A stretch of 64,000 nt of DNA, taken from contig CP092877.1 of assembly GCA_030710605.1 (NCBI GenBank), positions 74,056,187 to 74,120,186 of the forward strand, written 5' to 3'. Positions 53,263 to 63,354 of this stretch are shown piece after piece. The stretch comes from Cordylochernes scorpioides. Lineage: Eukaryota > Arthropoda > Arachnida > Pseudoscorpiones > Chernetidae. The notes beneath the pieces are model-generated. The model was not told the origin of the DNA and made no database searches. It saw only the letters and a list, made by a program, of their open reading frames with translations. The position numbers and the translations under genes are program-made. Each line of letters begins with the position of its first letter. The stretch's first letter is position 1.

Positions 53263-53650
53263 ATGTATATTAAGAAAAAGACATCTCCTTATCGTGCAAC
53301 TGAAAGTTGCTGATGGCTTGCGCCATCTATCGGAATAAATATCAACTATTCTCGTTTATTTTTAATTATACAAGAATTGGCCAAATACCCATTCTTGATT
53401 AATCAAGAAAAGCTAACCACGGACGCGTTTAGAGCTGTTGGCCCTCATCAGCGTGGTACAAGCTGTATCTCAACGACCGAAAAATTGGTCATTCAGGCAT
53501 CCTGAAAAATCATGAAGCGGGTAGTTAAGGCCAGATAGATGGCGCAAGTTATCAGCAACTTTCAATTGCATGATAAGGAGATGCCTTTTTCTTAATTTAT
53601 GCAGCTTATCCCAGTACAATATCAAATTTGTACTATTTTTTAATATATAT
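53263..53650. mobile_element. Family D copy with inactivated hammerhead
   Basis: It reads through GACATCTCCTTATCGTGCAA, AAGTTGCTGATGGCTTGCGC, GGCCAAATACCCATTCTTGA, the ribozyme on the minus strand, a GGCATCCTGAAAAATCATGA block, then an inverted tail (GCAACTTTCAATTGCATGAT). It is another D fold-back. Confidence 0.78.
53417..53456 (-). ncRNA. Hammerhead ribozyme with a core mutation
   Basis: Minus strand: CCACG, CTGATGA, stem II GGGC-CAACA-GCTC (one wobble), TAAAC in place of GAAAC, GC, GTC, CGTGG. The G of the conserved GAAA box is lost, which should abolish cleavage; everything else is intact. This looks like a recent single inactivating change. Confidence 0.82.
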
Positions 53651-53659
53651 ATATATATA

Positions 53660-54027
53660 TGTTATAAATAAATAAATTGAATTTGATTTTCTGCTTGTAT
53701 GTAATTATCTTAAGGATTATACCATGTTAATGCAGTCGTGGTTAAAATCTTGAAAGTATAATTACAAAAATAGTTTTGATAAGAGATTGTTTTAATTGAG
53801 CTTTAAGATTTTATATAATAAACATAATTTGGTAAAGGTACTGCCTGGCTTAAGGCGTAAGAATAAAAAAGAAAAGCTTATTTACATAATGTACAAATGT
53901 TTTGAGCCGGCCATTGGGATAAAACAACGAGTTTTTATAGGGGAAGAGTGACCTCTGGCGGTCGATTTAACAGAGTAATTGAATCTATGAAATTATAATT
54001 AAAATAAAATAATATTTTTATATAACA
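53660..54027 (+). mobile_element. Family A repeat, full length (368 bp)
   Basis: It runs from TGTTATAAATAAATAAATTG to TTTTTATATAACA with TG...CA ends. Landmarks: ATGCAGTCGTGGTTAAAATC, GTACTGCCTGGCTTAAGGCG, GAGCCGGCCATTGGGATAAA, GAGTTTTTATAGGGGAAGAG, GTGACCTCTGGCGGTCGATT. TG...CA ends and a TATA-like centre are compatible with a solo LTR; no internal region of an LTR element is seen in the window. Confidence 0.78.
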
Positions 54028-54547
54028 TACAGCCATGCTGAAATTAAAGTGATTATGTATTTATGTATATTACCAGATATATTTGCATATGATTAAAATA
54101 ATTATATTGCTGTTCTATGCACACAGATATATCATTATAATTCCCACAAAAAAAGGTTATAATGGTTTTAATGATATGTGTCTTCACAGAGTATAATGGA
54201 GCTTTACTTAATTGTAGTCATATTTTGTGAGATAATTTATTTTATGTAAATTAGGTTAGAGAGAAGGAGAGAATCACAATTAAGTCTCTTCTAATTGAAT
54301 TTACAGGTTAATTATAAATATAGAAATAATTATGAGAGACATTTTTCTCTCTGCCAACAGAAAAATGACGCATTTCATAAATATACCAAAGGAATGATGA
54401 TAAACCTTCTGTGAATTTTGAAATTGTTTCTGAGAAGATGTATTAGAATATTATTTCAATTTGGGATTTTCCCTCAGAGTGCGATTTTATCCTGTCTTTA
54501 TAATATTATGTTTGATAAAAAGATTTAAAAATTCGGAATTTTATATA
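54028..54547. other. No feature recognised
   Basis: AT-rich spacer between two direct family A copies. It carries no gag, pol or primer-binding site that would make the pair a retroelement. Confidence 0.45.
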
Positions 54548-54919
54548 TGTTATAAATAAAGATGAATGGGGATTTTCTGCTTGTATTTAGATCATGTTGA
54601 GGATTATGGTAATGGAAATGCAGTCGTGGTTGAAATCTTTACAGTATAATAATGAAAAATAGTTTTGATCAGCAATTTAATTGAGTTAAAGGAATATATA
54701 AAAAAAGACATAATTTGATAAAAGTAATGCCTGGCTTAATGCGAGTAGAATAAGGAAAACAAAAGATTATTTACATAATGTACAAAGATTTGAGCCGGCC
54801 ATTGGGATAAAACAACAATGAGTTTTTATAGGGGAAGAGTGACCTCTGGCGGTTGATTTAGCAGAGTATTTGAATCTATGAGATTATAATTTGAAATAAA
54901 ATAATATTTTCATATAACA
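54548..54919 (+). mobile_element. Family A repeat, full length (372 bp)
   Basis: Same order as the 53.66-kb copy, from TGTTATAAATAAAGATGAAT to TTTCATATAACA. It is followed at once by an RTE-type head. Confidence 0.8.
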
Positions 54920-54920
54920 T

Positions 54921-55442
54921 ACTAGACGAATGACCCGGGCAACGCCCGGGTTTACACGATTAAATGTATTATTCAAATACATAAAACATAGGAAAATAAA
55001 AAATAGCAAATATAGCAAGAGCCGTTATTTTAAACGGCGAATTAGATCAGTTATTGCAAAAAATGAAAATATTTATGTAAATATGTGAAATAGTTATTAA
55101 TTAGAAAACCTGTAAATATAGGTAAGGCTTGCATTGTAATTAAGAAAAAGCTTCTCTTCTAGAACGCTCAGGCGACCTGCCGGCAGCCAACGGGCGCGCG
55201 CCGCCGGCAGGTCGCCTGAGCGTTCTAGAGGGCGCTGCTCGTGAGCTAAGTAGAATAATTTGAATATATAGTTTTTTAATAATTAATTTATAAAAAAAAA
55301 AAATTAAATTAGCCTATCGTCATCCCAGTTATTTTTTACCTATGTATGGAGATTTTGGTTTGAATTAGTGAACTACTGCGAATTTGTATACCGGACATAC
55401 AAACTAACAAACATACAAACATTCATTTTTATATATATAGAT
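54921..55442 (+). mobile_element. RTE-type non-autonomous retroelement
   Basis: Head ACTAGACGAATGACCCGGGC with AACGCCCGGG, tail ACATACAAACTAACAAACAT, ACATTCATTTTTATATATAT. Same head and tail types as 33127-34242, with a different interior that includes a GC-rich hairpin. Confidence 0.6.
55157..55231. repeat. GC-rich hairpin (28-bp perfect arms)
   Basis: CTAGAACGCTCAGGCGACCT continuing to GCCGGC is exactly mirrored after an 18-base spacer that includes GGGCGCGCGCC. It lies in an otherwise AT-rich element. Confidence 0.85.
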
Positions 55443-55484
55443 ATATATATATACTCATTAGCTGGAAGTCATACATGTAGTTCT

Positions 55485-55560
55485 TCTGTTGAAGGGCATG
55501 TGAAACCGAAAGCTAGGGATATAAAAATAGTAGAAGAAACTTAACCCTGGATTTCTTGTT
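55485..55560 (+). mobile_element. PLE-type arm fragment
   Basis: TCTGTTGAAGGGCATGTGAA, ACCGAAAGCTAGGGATATAA and GAAGAAACTTAACCC resemble the GTAGAAGGGC...CGAAAGCTCG...GAAACTCATCC end of the PLE. Confidence 0.4.
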
Positions 55561-55665
55561 TATTTTAATAAATATACACTCATGGACAAAACTTAAGGAA
55601 GTGGAAAGTCTTTAGTATCGCCGGTCATCTGTTTTTTTGAAGAAGACAGAGACAATTTTGTTTAA
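55561..55665. mobile_element. Family F left end
   Basis: TACACTCATGGACAAAACTT and AAGGAAGTGG with the GTATCGCCGGTCATCTG block; the internal unit is replaced by AT-rich tandem DNA. The best-preserved F terminus in the window. Confidence 0.6.
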
Positions 55666-56170
55666 TTAATTGATTTAGTTAATTGAATTAGTTTATTTAA
55701 TAGATTATATATAATAGTATTTTGATTGATTAATATCATTTTGTTTGATTGATAAAATGTTGATTTATTAATGGTAAATTTGATTGATTAATATCATTCT
55801 GATTGATTGATAAAATGTTTATTTATTAATAGTAATTTGATTAATTAATATCATTTCAATTGATTAATAGTAATTTGATTAATTAATATAATTCTGATTG
55901 ATTGAGAGATAAATTGTTGATTTATTAATAGTAATTTGATTGATTAATATCATTTTGTTTGATTGATAAAATGTTGATTTATTAATGGTAAATTTGATTG
56001 ATTAATATCATTCTGATTGATTGATAAAATGTTTATTTATTAATAGTAATTTGATTAATTAATATCATTTCAATTGATTAATAGTAATTTGATTAATTAA
56101 TATAATTCTGATTGATTGATAAATTGTTGATTTATTAATAGTAATTTGATTGATTAATATCATTCTGATT
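55666..56170. repeat. AT-rich tandem repeat, ~214-bp higher-order unit
   Basis: Short GATTGATTAATATCATT / TTTATTAATAGTAATTTG motifs form a longer unit; TGATTTATTAATGGTAAATT recurs at 55761 and 55975. Confidence 0.8.
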
Positions 56171-56490
56171 TATTGATAGTATTTCGATTGGTTATAATTG
56201 TATTTCGATGTACCACGTAGAAATAACTATATAAATATTATAGGTTTAATGGTTTAATCTGTTATAGTATGCCTCTGGAGAGAGAGAATCATATAAATCC
56301 CTTTATTTTATAAATTCTATAGACAGCCATATAAATAGAAGAATATATGCCGCATGCAATTATTTTTCCATAAAACTGATTTCTTTGGGACAATCGTAAA
56401 CTTTACGATTTTTTTACTACAGCCATAACACAACGTTCATACAAGCACTTGAGTGATTTTGCATTTTAAATCTCTATTTCCACTTTGTAT

Positions 56491-56890
56491 AATGAATTTT
56501 TAACTTGAATGTTTGGGGAGAACAAGATGCTGCTTTTATATCGGTTTTATAGTTCACTGAAAGTTTGACTGAAAAGTTCCATGAAGGTTAGAGGAACATA
56601 CTGAAATGAATAGTTCACAGTCTGTTTTTACTTAATTAAAGCTTGTTTGTAAACAAAATATCGTGATAATATTGGGACAAACATTGGGTAATGAATTTTT
56701 AACTTGGATGTTTGGGGAGAACAAGCTGCTTCCTTTATATCGGTTTTATAGTTCACTGAAAGTTTGACTGAAAATTTCCATGAAGGTTAGAGGAACATTC
56801 TGAGCTGAATAGTTCACAGTCTGTTTTTACTTAATTAAAGCTTGTTTGTAAACAAAATATCGTGATAATATTGAGACAAATATTGGGAAA
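56491..56890 (+). repeat. Tandem duplication, 199-bp unit
   Basis: AATGAATTTTTAACTTG starts at 56491 and 56690. The units run together through GGGGAGAACAAG, TATCGGTTTTATAGTTCACT and AAACAAAATATCGTGATAAT with few differences. Confidence 0.88.
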
Positions 56891-56979
56891 GGAATTTTTA
56901 ATATTGCCACACGTGGAAAATTAGAAAAGACAAAATTCTCAGGATGACACCGCAATTTATTTGAGACAAGTATAAACTA

Positions 56980-57464
56980 AGAAAAAGGCATCTACTTATC
57001 GTGCAACTGAAAGTTGCTGATGGCTTGCGCCATCTATCGGAATAAATATCAACTATTCTCGTTGATTTTTATTTATTCATGCACCTTATCCCAGTACAAT
57101 ATCACATTTGTACTATTTCTTTCAGATTGTGTAGCGTTCTCACGCAATTCTGGCCTTAACTACCCGTTTCATGATTTTTCAGGATGCCTTAATGACCAAT
57201 TTATTTGGTCGTTGAGGTACAGCTTGCACCACGCTGATGAGGGCCAACAGCCCGAAACACGTCCGTGGTTAGCTTTTCTTGATTAATCAATAATGGGTAT
57301 TTAGCCAATTCTGGAATAATTAAAAATCAACGAGAATAGTTTATATTTATTCCGATAGATGGCGCAATCATCAGCAACTTTCAGTTGCACGATAAGGAGA
57401 TGCCTTTTTCTTAATATATGCACCTTATCCCAGTACAATATCACATTTGTACTATTTTTTCACA
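56980..57464 (+). mobile_element. Family D: retrozyme-like hammerhead repeat with 12-bp target duplication
   Basis: The 485-bp element is flanked by AAGTATAAACTA at 56968-56979 and 57465-57476. It starts with an inverted head (GGCATCTACTTATCGTGCAA, TTGCTGATGGCTTGCGCCAT), then one complete unit with a hammerhead, then the mirror of the head. The tail block TTATCCCAGTACAATATCAC occurs twice, 340 bp apart, so the monomer is ~340 nt and this copy is more than one unit long. An inverted partial copy plus a full unit is the known organisation of PLE terminal repeats. The homologous segment at 38.6-38.8 kb lacks the insertion. No ORF. Confidence 0.85.
57229..57268 (+). ncRNA. Hammerhead ribozyme, type I (family D)
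   Basis: CCACG (stem I), CTGATGA (57234-57240), stem II GGGC-CAACA-GCCC, GAAA (57254-57257), stem III AC-AC-GT, cleavage base C57263, CGTGG (stem I). An A-T pair extends stem I by one. The core is complete and the GTC triplet is the most efficient class. Predicted cleavage lies between 57263 and 57264. Confidence 0.92.
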
Positions 57465-57484
57465 AAGTATAAACTATTTTTTTT

Positions 57485-57615
57485 TTAATAAAAAGGCATA
57501 TTGGATCAAAATATCATTTATTTTACCAATATTTCAGTTGGCTGAACGCCAACCTTTATCAAGGTATTAAAGCATTTTAAAGTGTGTCAACAACAAACTC
57601 AGCGCCACATAACAT
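57485..57615. mobile_element. Family E arm inserted beside D
   Basis: AAAGGCATATTGGATCAAAA, GTTGGCTGAACGCCAACCTT, TATCAAGG and an AACTCAGCGCCACATAA block. With D it separates two halves of the older repeat segment seen intact at 38.6-38.8 kb. Confidence 0.7.
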
Positions 57616-57791
57616 CAATAGAATTAAGTTTTAAAATATTTTTGTTTATATTCATTTTCAAAAAGAATAAACTATGATTGATTAAAAAAGATAAGCAATT
57701 AGGGAAGTTTACAGAGTAACAAAAATAAAAACATCAAAAATTATACTCTGTTAATAAAATAATAAATATAATACACTGCGGCTTGTGATTG

Positions 57792-58042
57792 TAAAACAAC
57801 ACTTGAAGTTACACCGCATGAGTTTCTTTTCAATGAAAAATCAAAATTTATTTCAAGGTGAAATATTGACTATTTCTAACCTTTTTGGATGAGGTATTTT
57901 CCGTTCATCATTACTCTTCATAATTCACCCATTCATACCTCATCCAAAAAGGTTAGAAATAGTCAATATTCCACCTTGAAATAAATTTTGATTTTTCGTT
58001 GAAAAGAAACTCATGCGGTGTAACTTCAAGTGTTGTTTTTAA
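57792..58042. mobile_element. Fold-back element with ~105-bp arms
   Basis: ACTTGAAGTTACACCGCATG, AGTTTCTTTTCAATGAAAAA and CCTTTTTGGATGAGGTA are mirrored by TACCTCATCCAAAAAGG, TTCGTTGAAAAGAAACTCAT and TGTAACTTCAAGTGTTG. The centre near 57915 is short. The GAAACTCATGCGG edge resembles the edge of the PLE arm. Confidence 0.75.
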
Positions 58043-58552
58043 AATAATAAATGCATTATTAATTGAAAATATGTATTTAGCTCTATTAAATATTACACTA
58101 GTACTTATTAACCAGTATGTTATCTCCAATACCCGACATCTACTCTTTGATTCTGTTAGTTTGAAGTGATCCGATATTTTGTATGTTCGAACATATCTAC
58201 ATGTGTGTAAATGTGCTCTCATAATTCTAATTATACAAAGTTTTGTCTTGTTTATTGAAACCTAATATTCCATGAACCTATTTCTTAAGGTATATAAAAT
58301 CGTCTTTTTCTAAATGTTTTGTAGAGGCTCCCATATATTAACTTTTCATATTTACATTATAAGTTTTAATTTGTTTAACAACTATTTAATTCAAATATTC
58401 ATCTTATAAATTTATAATGCCCATAAAATATACTTTATTAAAATTATATAAATTAACATTAATATCACATTATTTGTTGTTGTTATAATAATATAATAAA
58501 AATAATTATACATCATTCAAAATATAAAAATCATATATTATATCAATGAATT
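58043..58552. other. No feature recognised
   Basis: AT-rich DNA; a minus-strand open frame (58222-57953) lies partly in the fold-back and has no domain. Confidence 0.4.
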
Positions 58553-58755
58553 ATCAATGATTTATCAAGAAATTGGGTTGGCCAAATATCAGGGAACAGG
58601 CTAAATCAATGTTTAGTTGATTTCTGTTCCACCAGATGGCGCTCTGCCTTCTGTAAAGCACATGTGCTCCTGGTCAGGATATGCCATTTTTAATATTGAT
58701 TTCAACACCTGATCTTTTTATCTTTTATTTTTTATTTCGTTTTTAATTTTATAAT
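58553..58755 (+). mobile_element. Family C 3' part without ribozyme
   Basis: It begins just after the hammerhead segment (ATCAAGAAATTGGGTTGGCC) and continues through CCACCAGATGGCGCTCTGCC, GCACATGTGCTCCTGGTCAG and ATTTTTTATTTCGTTTTTAA. It is truncated on the ribozyme side. Confidence 0.78.
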
Positions 58756-58961
58756 ATATAAATATATTTGGTCACACTACAGATAAACACACATAAAAAG
58801 AACATAAACATGTAGTATACAACAATACTTCTGATAATTTGTATTAAATAAGTGTAATTAAAAGTTGATTTTACGATAAATAATTTGTTATCTAACTCCG
58901 TCTAGAATTCCATGCCGCCCACAGTTTTTTTTTTTTTTTTATTAAGTGATACTTGTATTCT

Positions 58962-59395
58962 GATGCATTAGCGCGCCATCTGTTATCAAAATTCGAAACT
59001 ATTATAGACACGTATGATTATTTTTAAAAATAAAACAATTTCTACTGTCCTTACTGCAATGGAAAAATTATATTTGCGGAAGAACGATTGCTCGAAGCAT
59101 ATTATATATTTATAATTATATGTAATTCTACTGTCCTCAAAGCATGTCCATAGTTAATCTAAAATACCCATGCCAAGAAGTCTAGCATCAGTATCACTAT
59201 AAAAGGAAGATAATAAAATGCAATATAGAGAGGTATGGTAGATTAAACTTGACAAACTCCTGGTAGGATTCACCACTAATGAGCCAGGCCCTCCCATTAA
59301 TTTTTCCATTGCAGTAAGGGCAGTAGAAATTGATTTATTTTTAAAAGAAGCATACGACTCTATAAAATCGTAAAGATATAGGCTGCCTAGCCGGC
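58962..59395. mobile_element. Family G element
   Basis: GCATTAGCGCGCCATCTGTT, GAAACTATTATAGACACGTA, CTGTCCTTACTGCAATGGAA, GGTATGGTAGATTAAACTTG, GATTCACCACTAATGAGCCA and GCAGTAAGGGCAGTAGAAAT. The copy has lost the GATGAG of the core. Confidence 0.7.
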
Positions 59396-59399
59396 ATCC

Positions 59400-59690
59400 A
59401 TATTTCTATGAAAAATAGACACATCGGCCAGTTAGAGTTTTATTATTTTTCTCAACGTCATAGTCTTTGACGAGTTTAATATTTGTTTTTGACTCGTGCT
59501 TTAGATGTTGTACTAAATTCGAAAAAATCACGTGAGAACGCCCTTGCAACCTCAGAACAATTTTTAACGCTTTGTCAAATGCTTTATTTTTATTTACTTC
59601 TCCTGACGAAGATTTTTGTCGAAATGTTAGGAAAAATAAAAAAAAAACTCTAACTGGCTGAAGTGTCTATTTTTCATAAACATACGTCTA
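59400..59690. mobile_element. Fold-back element inside family G
   Basis: ATGAAAAATAGACACATCGG and CCAGTTAGAGTTTTATTATT at the left are mirrored by AACTCTAACTGGCTGAAGTG and TCTATTTTTCAT at the right. CTGACGAAGATTTTTGTCGA then AATGTTAGG (59603-59632) looks like a weak hammerhead relative: CUGANGA and GAAA are present, but stem II is poor. Confidence 0.6.
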
Positions 59691-59699
59691 TTATAGTTT

Positions 59700-61092
59700 C
59701 AAATTCTCATAAGTGATACTTGTAGAAGAACTGTGGTTTGAAAGCTTGGGTTTTATCTCGTTATAATTAATAATGAAACAAGTTCTCTTTTAATTCTTCT
59801 TGTAAAATATCTAAAGAGATTATTACTCAACAAGCTGCGATGTCTTATCTTCCATTTTAGGTCTTTGATGTAACGATCTCAAGGAAATATTTAACATATT
59901 ATATGGTTATAAGCAATATATAGGTGTATGCGTGTATATGTGTGTATATATGTATATATTTTTAAATTTAATGATGTAACTGTAAATAAAATTCAAAAAA
60001 TATCTCTATATGTAAATAATATTTATGAATCTTTCTAAGTCGCTTTCTGTGTATCTTTCCATGTTGAATATTTTCTTTGTTATATTTGTATGTACATTTA
60101 GCGCAAGTGTCCCTAGGGGGACATAGCGTTATGAATTGAAATAAATAAATCTTCCATTTGAGTACCTATCGAAACCTTAAACATAAAATACAAGTCTTTA
60201 AGCCGCAATGCGAATATAAAAAAAAGAGTTAATTAACTACCATGAAAGTTAGTAAAAAACTATTACAAAATGTATATTCTAACTTTTAGCAAACTTTCAC
60301 AAAATCTTCTCAACTACTACACTAAAGTTTGACATACTTTATTATTAATCCTATTATCTAGAGGGAAGTTTGTGTCTGGCATTCCCAGACTTAAAGCACC
60401 ATATAATGTGGCCAACAACAAGGAATTAGATGCCAACATTAAACCACTAGATAAGTCAATACTAACCACACACACCCACGCAGACCCAATTGTTGGGGCA
60501 GCAGCTTTTAATTAATTCTTAACAAGAGTGGGACGTTGTTTAAGCCCAGAATTATCTGGAAACTCTATTGGAAGACTTGAGAAATGAGAATTATTGAGTT
60601 TGAGGGAAAAGTGTGGATGCTTGAAACTTTGGAATAATCCTGCGGCTATTCTATACCTTTTACATAAACGTTGGAATTTTAGGTCGGTTATTTTGATCTA
60701 TGAATGGTACCTTTTTATAATACAATATAATGCGGTTTATGATTGTAAAATGACTTTTGATACTTCTCTGAAGATAGAAATAGTTGTATTTCTTCTTTAA
60801 ATAAAAATGCGGTTTTAGGTTCAAAAGAAACATTTGAGGTAAAATTAGTCAAAATTTGTACCTTTATTAAACTCTTTTTTATTAATTTGGTAATTTGTGA
60901 TAAAGAATTAGGATTATAATTTTAGATTTATCAACTGATATTGTTTTACACCTTATTTTTGAAAAAAGATTTTATATATTCAAATATATTTACCCAAAGA
61001 TCATCTATTGGTTGGGAAGTCGATTAAGAAAAACTATATTCCATCTATGACCAAAATTTGACGCTTAGTTTCAACGTATATTTTGACGGATA
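59700..61092. other. No gene; LINE 3' remnant near 60097-60155
   Basis: GCGCAAGTGTCCCTAGGGGG, GCGTTATGAATTGAAATAAA match 1915-1980 as a retrotransposon tail. GACGCTTAGTTTCAACGTAT and TTTTGACGG near 61060 resemble worn H arm sequence. Confidence 0.4.
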
Positions 61093-61370
61093 TACAGTTA
61101 AACCTGTCTATAGCGCCCCCTTTTGGAACTCACTAAAATAGAGTGCTATAGAGAGGGGGTGCTATAGACAGGTCACTTTTAATGTAAACGCATCGTACTA
61201 CGTATTTAAAATCGGACGCTATAGAGAGGAAGGCGTATTTAGAGGGGGCGCTATAGAGAGGAAGGCGCTATTTAGAGGGAGTGCTATAGAGAGGAAGGCG
61301 CTATTTAGAGGGAGCGCTATAGAGAAGAAGGCGCTATTTAGAGGGGGCGCTATAGAGAGGTTTAACTGTA
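61093..61370. mobile_element. Family K MITE with internal repeats of its own end
   Basis: TACAGTTAAACCTGTCTATA at the left is mirrored by GGTTTAACTGTA at 61359-61370. Between 61208 and 61360, four ~33-bp units repeat GCGCTATTTAGAGGGGGCGC and TATAGAGAGGAAG, which is the terminal repeat sequence itself. Ends abut TA, as in pogo/Tigger-like elements. No ORF of a transposase. Confidence 0.78.
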
Positions 61371-61604
61371 TGTCATAAAATAAGATGCATTCAGCACGTG
61401 CCTGTTTGAAATCCAAATAACATCGTAAAAATTAACAACGTAGTATGGTAATAATAATTTTGAACTTAAAAACAAGTCTGATGCTAAAATAAAAAAACCT
61501 ATATATACACGCTCACAAACTTTAATTTCTTTTCTCTTTATTTTTACACAAAATATAGAAATTCTATCTTTTCAAAATATGTATTTGAATAATAGCTTTA
61601 AAAG

Positions 61605-61690
61605 CAGCCAAAACAATAGTCTGGTAGATTAAACTGCATAAGCTATTGTTAGAGCTTCACTATAAAGGTGAGCCATCTTCTCTTAAAATT
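61605..61690. mobile_element. Family G remnant
   Basis: GTCTGGTAGATTAAACTGCA and GAGCTTCACTATAAAGGTGA are worn forms of the G core. Confidence 0.45.
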
Positions 61691-62079
61691 CATTTATTCA
61701 AATTTTCAGTTATTAATCAAATTTATATGTAAATAAATATATCAATAAATAAAAATAAACCTATATTTAAATTTTATATATTCCTTTTTTTAATCTTAGA
61801 AAAAAAGAGGCTTTATATGAAGAAAAAAGGTAGGAATTTAGAGGTAAAAGCCATGGTGCCAATAATGTAAAGAATGATATCATGGAGAAGGCTATCAAAA
61901 AGTCCATGGGATCATAAGGCGTCTCTCGTATAATCCGAGGCTTTAGTCCTATGGGACTCTCTTCAGGGCTTCACAGCTCTCATACCATTGTTGCCATGGT
62001 GATATCTAGTCTCCTTAGATGGCCTGTACCTCTTTTAAACTTCCAGTTCTTTTTTCAACTCTTTGTCGAGTTTCTTATT
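61691..62079. other. No feature recognised
   Basis: A GC-moderate patch at 61850-62020 (AAGAGAGTCCCATAGGACTA on the minus strand) has no match that I recognise. Confidence 0.35.
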
Positions 62080-62270
62080 TAGAAGAAATCTTATTCTTAG
62101 AGAAATATATCAGTACCATTCTATTGTTATCGACTTTAACGTGGATTTGGCCTTTTAGAGATTCTTTATTATTTGCATATAAACTCTATTTGCATATATA
62201 TTTATATAGCGATCTATAGTCAGGTTTACCGTGTTTCTCTTTTACGAGACTTTGACCTTATAAAATAACA
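62080..62270. repeat. Family P direct repeat, copy 1
   Basis: CTTTTAGAGATTCTTTATTA, TTTGCATATAAACTCTATTT, GCATATATATTTATATAGC and TACGAGACTTTGACCTTATA recur near 63120-63243 and 63796-63890. Confidence 0.7.
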
Positions 62271-62540
62271 TACTTATAGTGTAAGATAACCCCCATAGTG
62301 TACCTGGTTGGAGGTACCCCTGCTTACCGTTCATTTCTAATTTTTAGCGTATATAAATGTATTTCCCGAATTTTTTCAAACTTTAAAAATGTTTCAATTT
62401 TATTTGCATAGTTTTATATTTTATAGTCATAATTCTTATTACTATTTTAATTATATTTGAAATATTGCTTCGTATGTAAATGTGTATGTTGTTTATAATG
62501 GCTCAAACGTGTATAAATCCCGTTAGTATATTCATACTAT

Positions 62541-62625
62541 CCATGCCTGTAGAAGAACCGAAAGGTTCGAAAGCTTGCAATAAATCGAAAAAGAAGCTCC
62601 TCATGTAATCTTTTATTCGTATATA
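62541..62625 (+). mobile_element. PLE-type stem-loop fragment
   Basis: CCTGTAGAAGAACCGAAAGG, TTCGAAAGCTTGCAATAAAT and AAAGAAGCTCCTCATGTAAT match the right arm of the palindrome at 49405-49618. Confidence 0.6.
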
Positions 62626-62679
62626 TTTAACCAAAATCTAGTGAGTTCATGTAGCCGAAAATACTTATAAAATGAAAGG

Positions 62680-63010
62680 ATATAGAAGCACGAATGTTTC
62701 TTTTATACATAATACAAACTTCTACTGCCCTTACTGCGATGAAAAATATATTGGGAGGGCTTGGCTCATCAGTGGTGAACCCTCCCAGCGGTTTCGCCAA
62801 TTTAATCCACCAGACCGCTTCTCAGAGCTCTAATACTGTATTGGACGATTCTGCTTATAAACGCAGCACTGAAAATTATTATTTATATTTTTTCATCGCA
62901 GTAAGGGCAGTAGAAGTTTGTATTATGTATAAAAGAAACATTCGTGCTTTTAAATCCTTTCATTTTATATGTATAGATGGCGCGTTATTACTCATTTGAA
63001 AAATGCATCA
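62680..63010. mobile_element. Family G element
   Basis: Ends GCACGAATGTTTCTTTTATA and TATAAAAGAAACATTCGTGC are inverted. The left arm keeps GGGAGGGCTTGGCTCATCAG, CTCCCAGCGGTTTCGCC and CCGCTTCTCAGAGCTCTAAT. It ends ATAGATGGCGCGTTATTAC. Confidence 0.72.
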
Positions 63011-63314
63011 TCATCACATTCATTTGTGCCTTTATGAATTTAGTATTTCTTATTTACATATTACCTAAAATTCTTTGGATTTTATTATTCTTTTATTCCA
63101 GGGTGTAGCGTTTCTGATTTAAGAGACTATGACCTTATTCTTGGGAAAAAAACGACACCATTCTATGTATTATTAAACATGATAACGTGAATTTAGCCTT
63201 TTAGAGATTCTTTATTATTTGCATATAAACTCTATTTGCATATGATAAGGCACAATTTAGATTATAGATTATAAACACAAGGTAATAAGACCAAATCCAA
63301 ATAAATAAATAGTG

Positions 63315-63354
63315 TGTGACGTTTCGGTAACAACGTTGTTACCATCTTCAGACA
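63315..63354 (-). ncRNA. Minimal hammerhead-like motif, left arm of O
   Basis: Minus strand: TGT, CTGAAGA (CUGANGA), stem II GGTAACA-ACGT-TGTTACC, GAAAC, GTC, ACA. Stem III is reduced to AC/GT with no loop, so a single copy cannot close it; such cores could only work as dimers. Stem I has three clear pairs. Confidence 0.62.
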
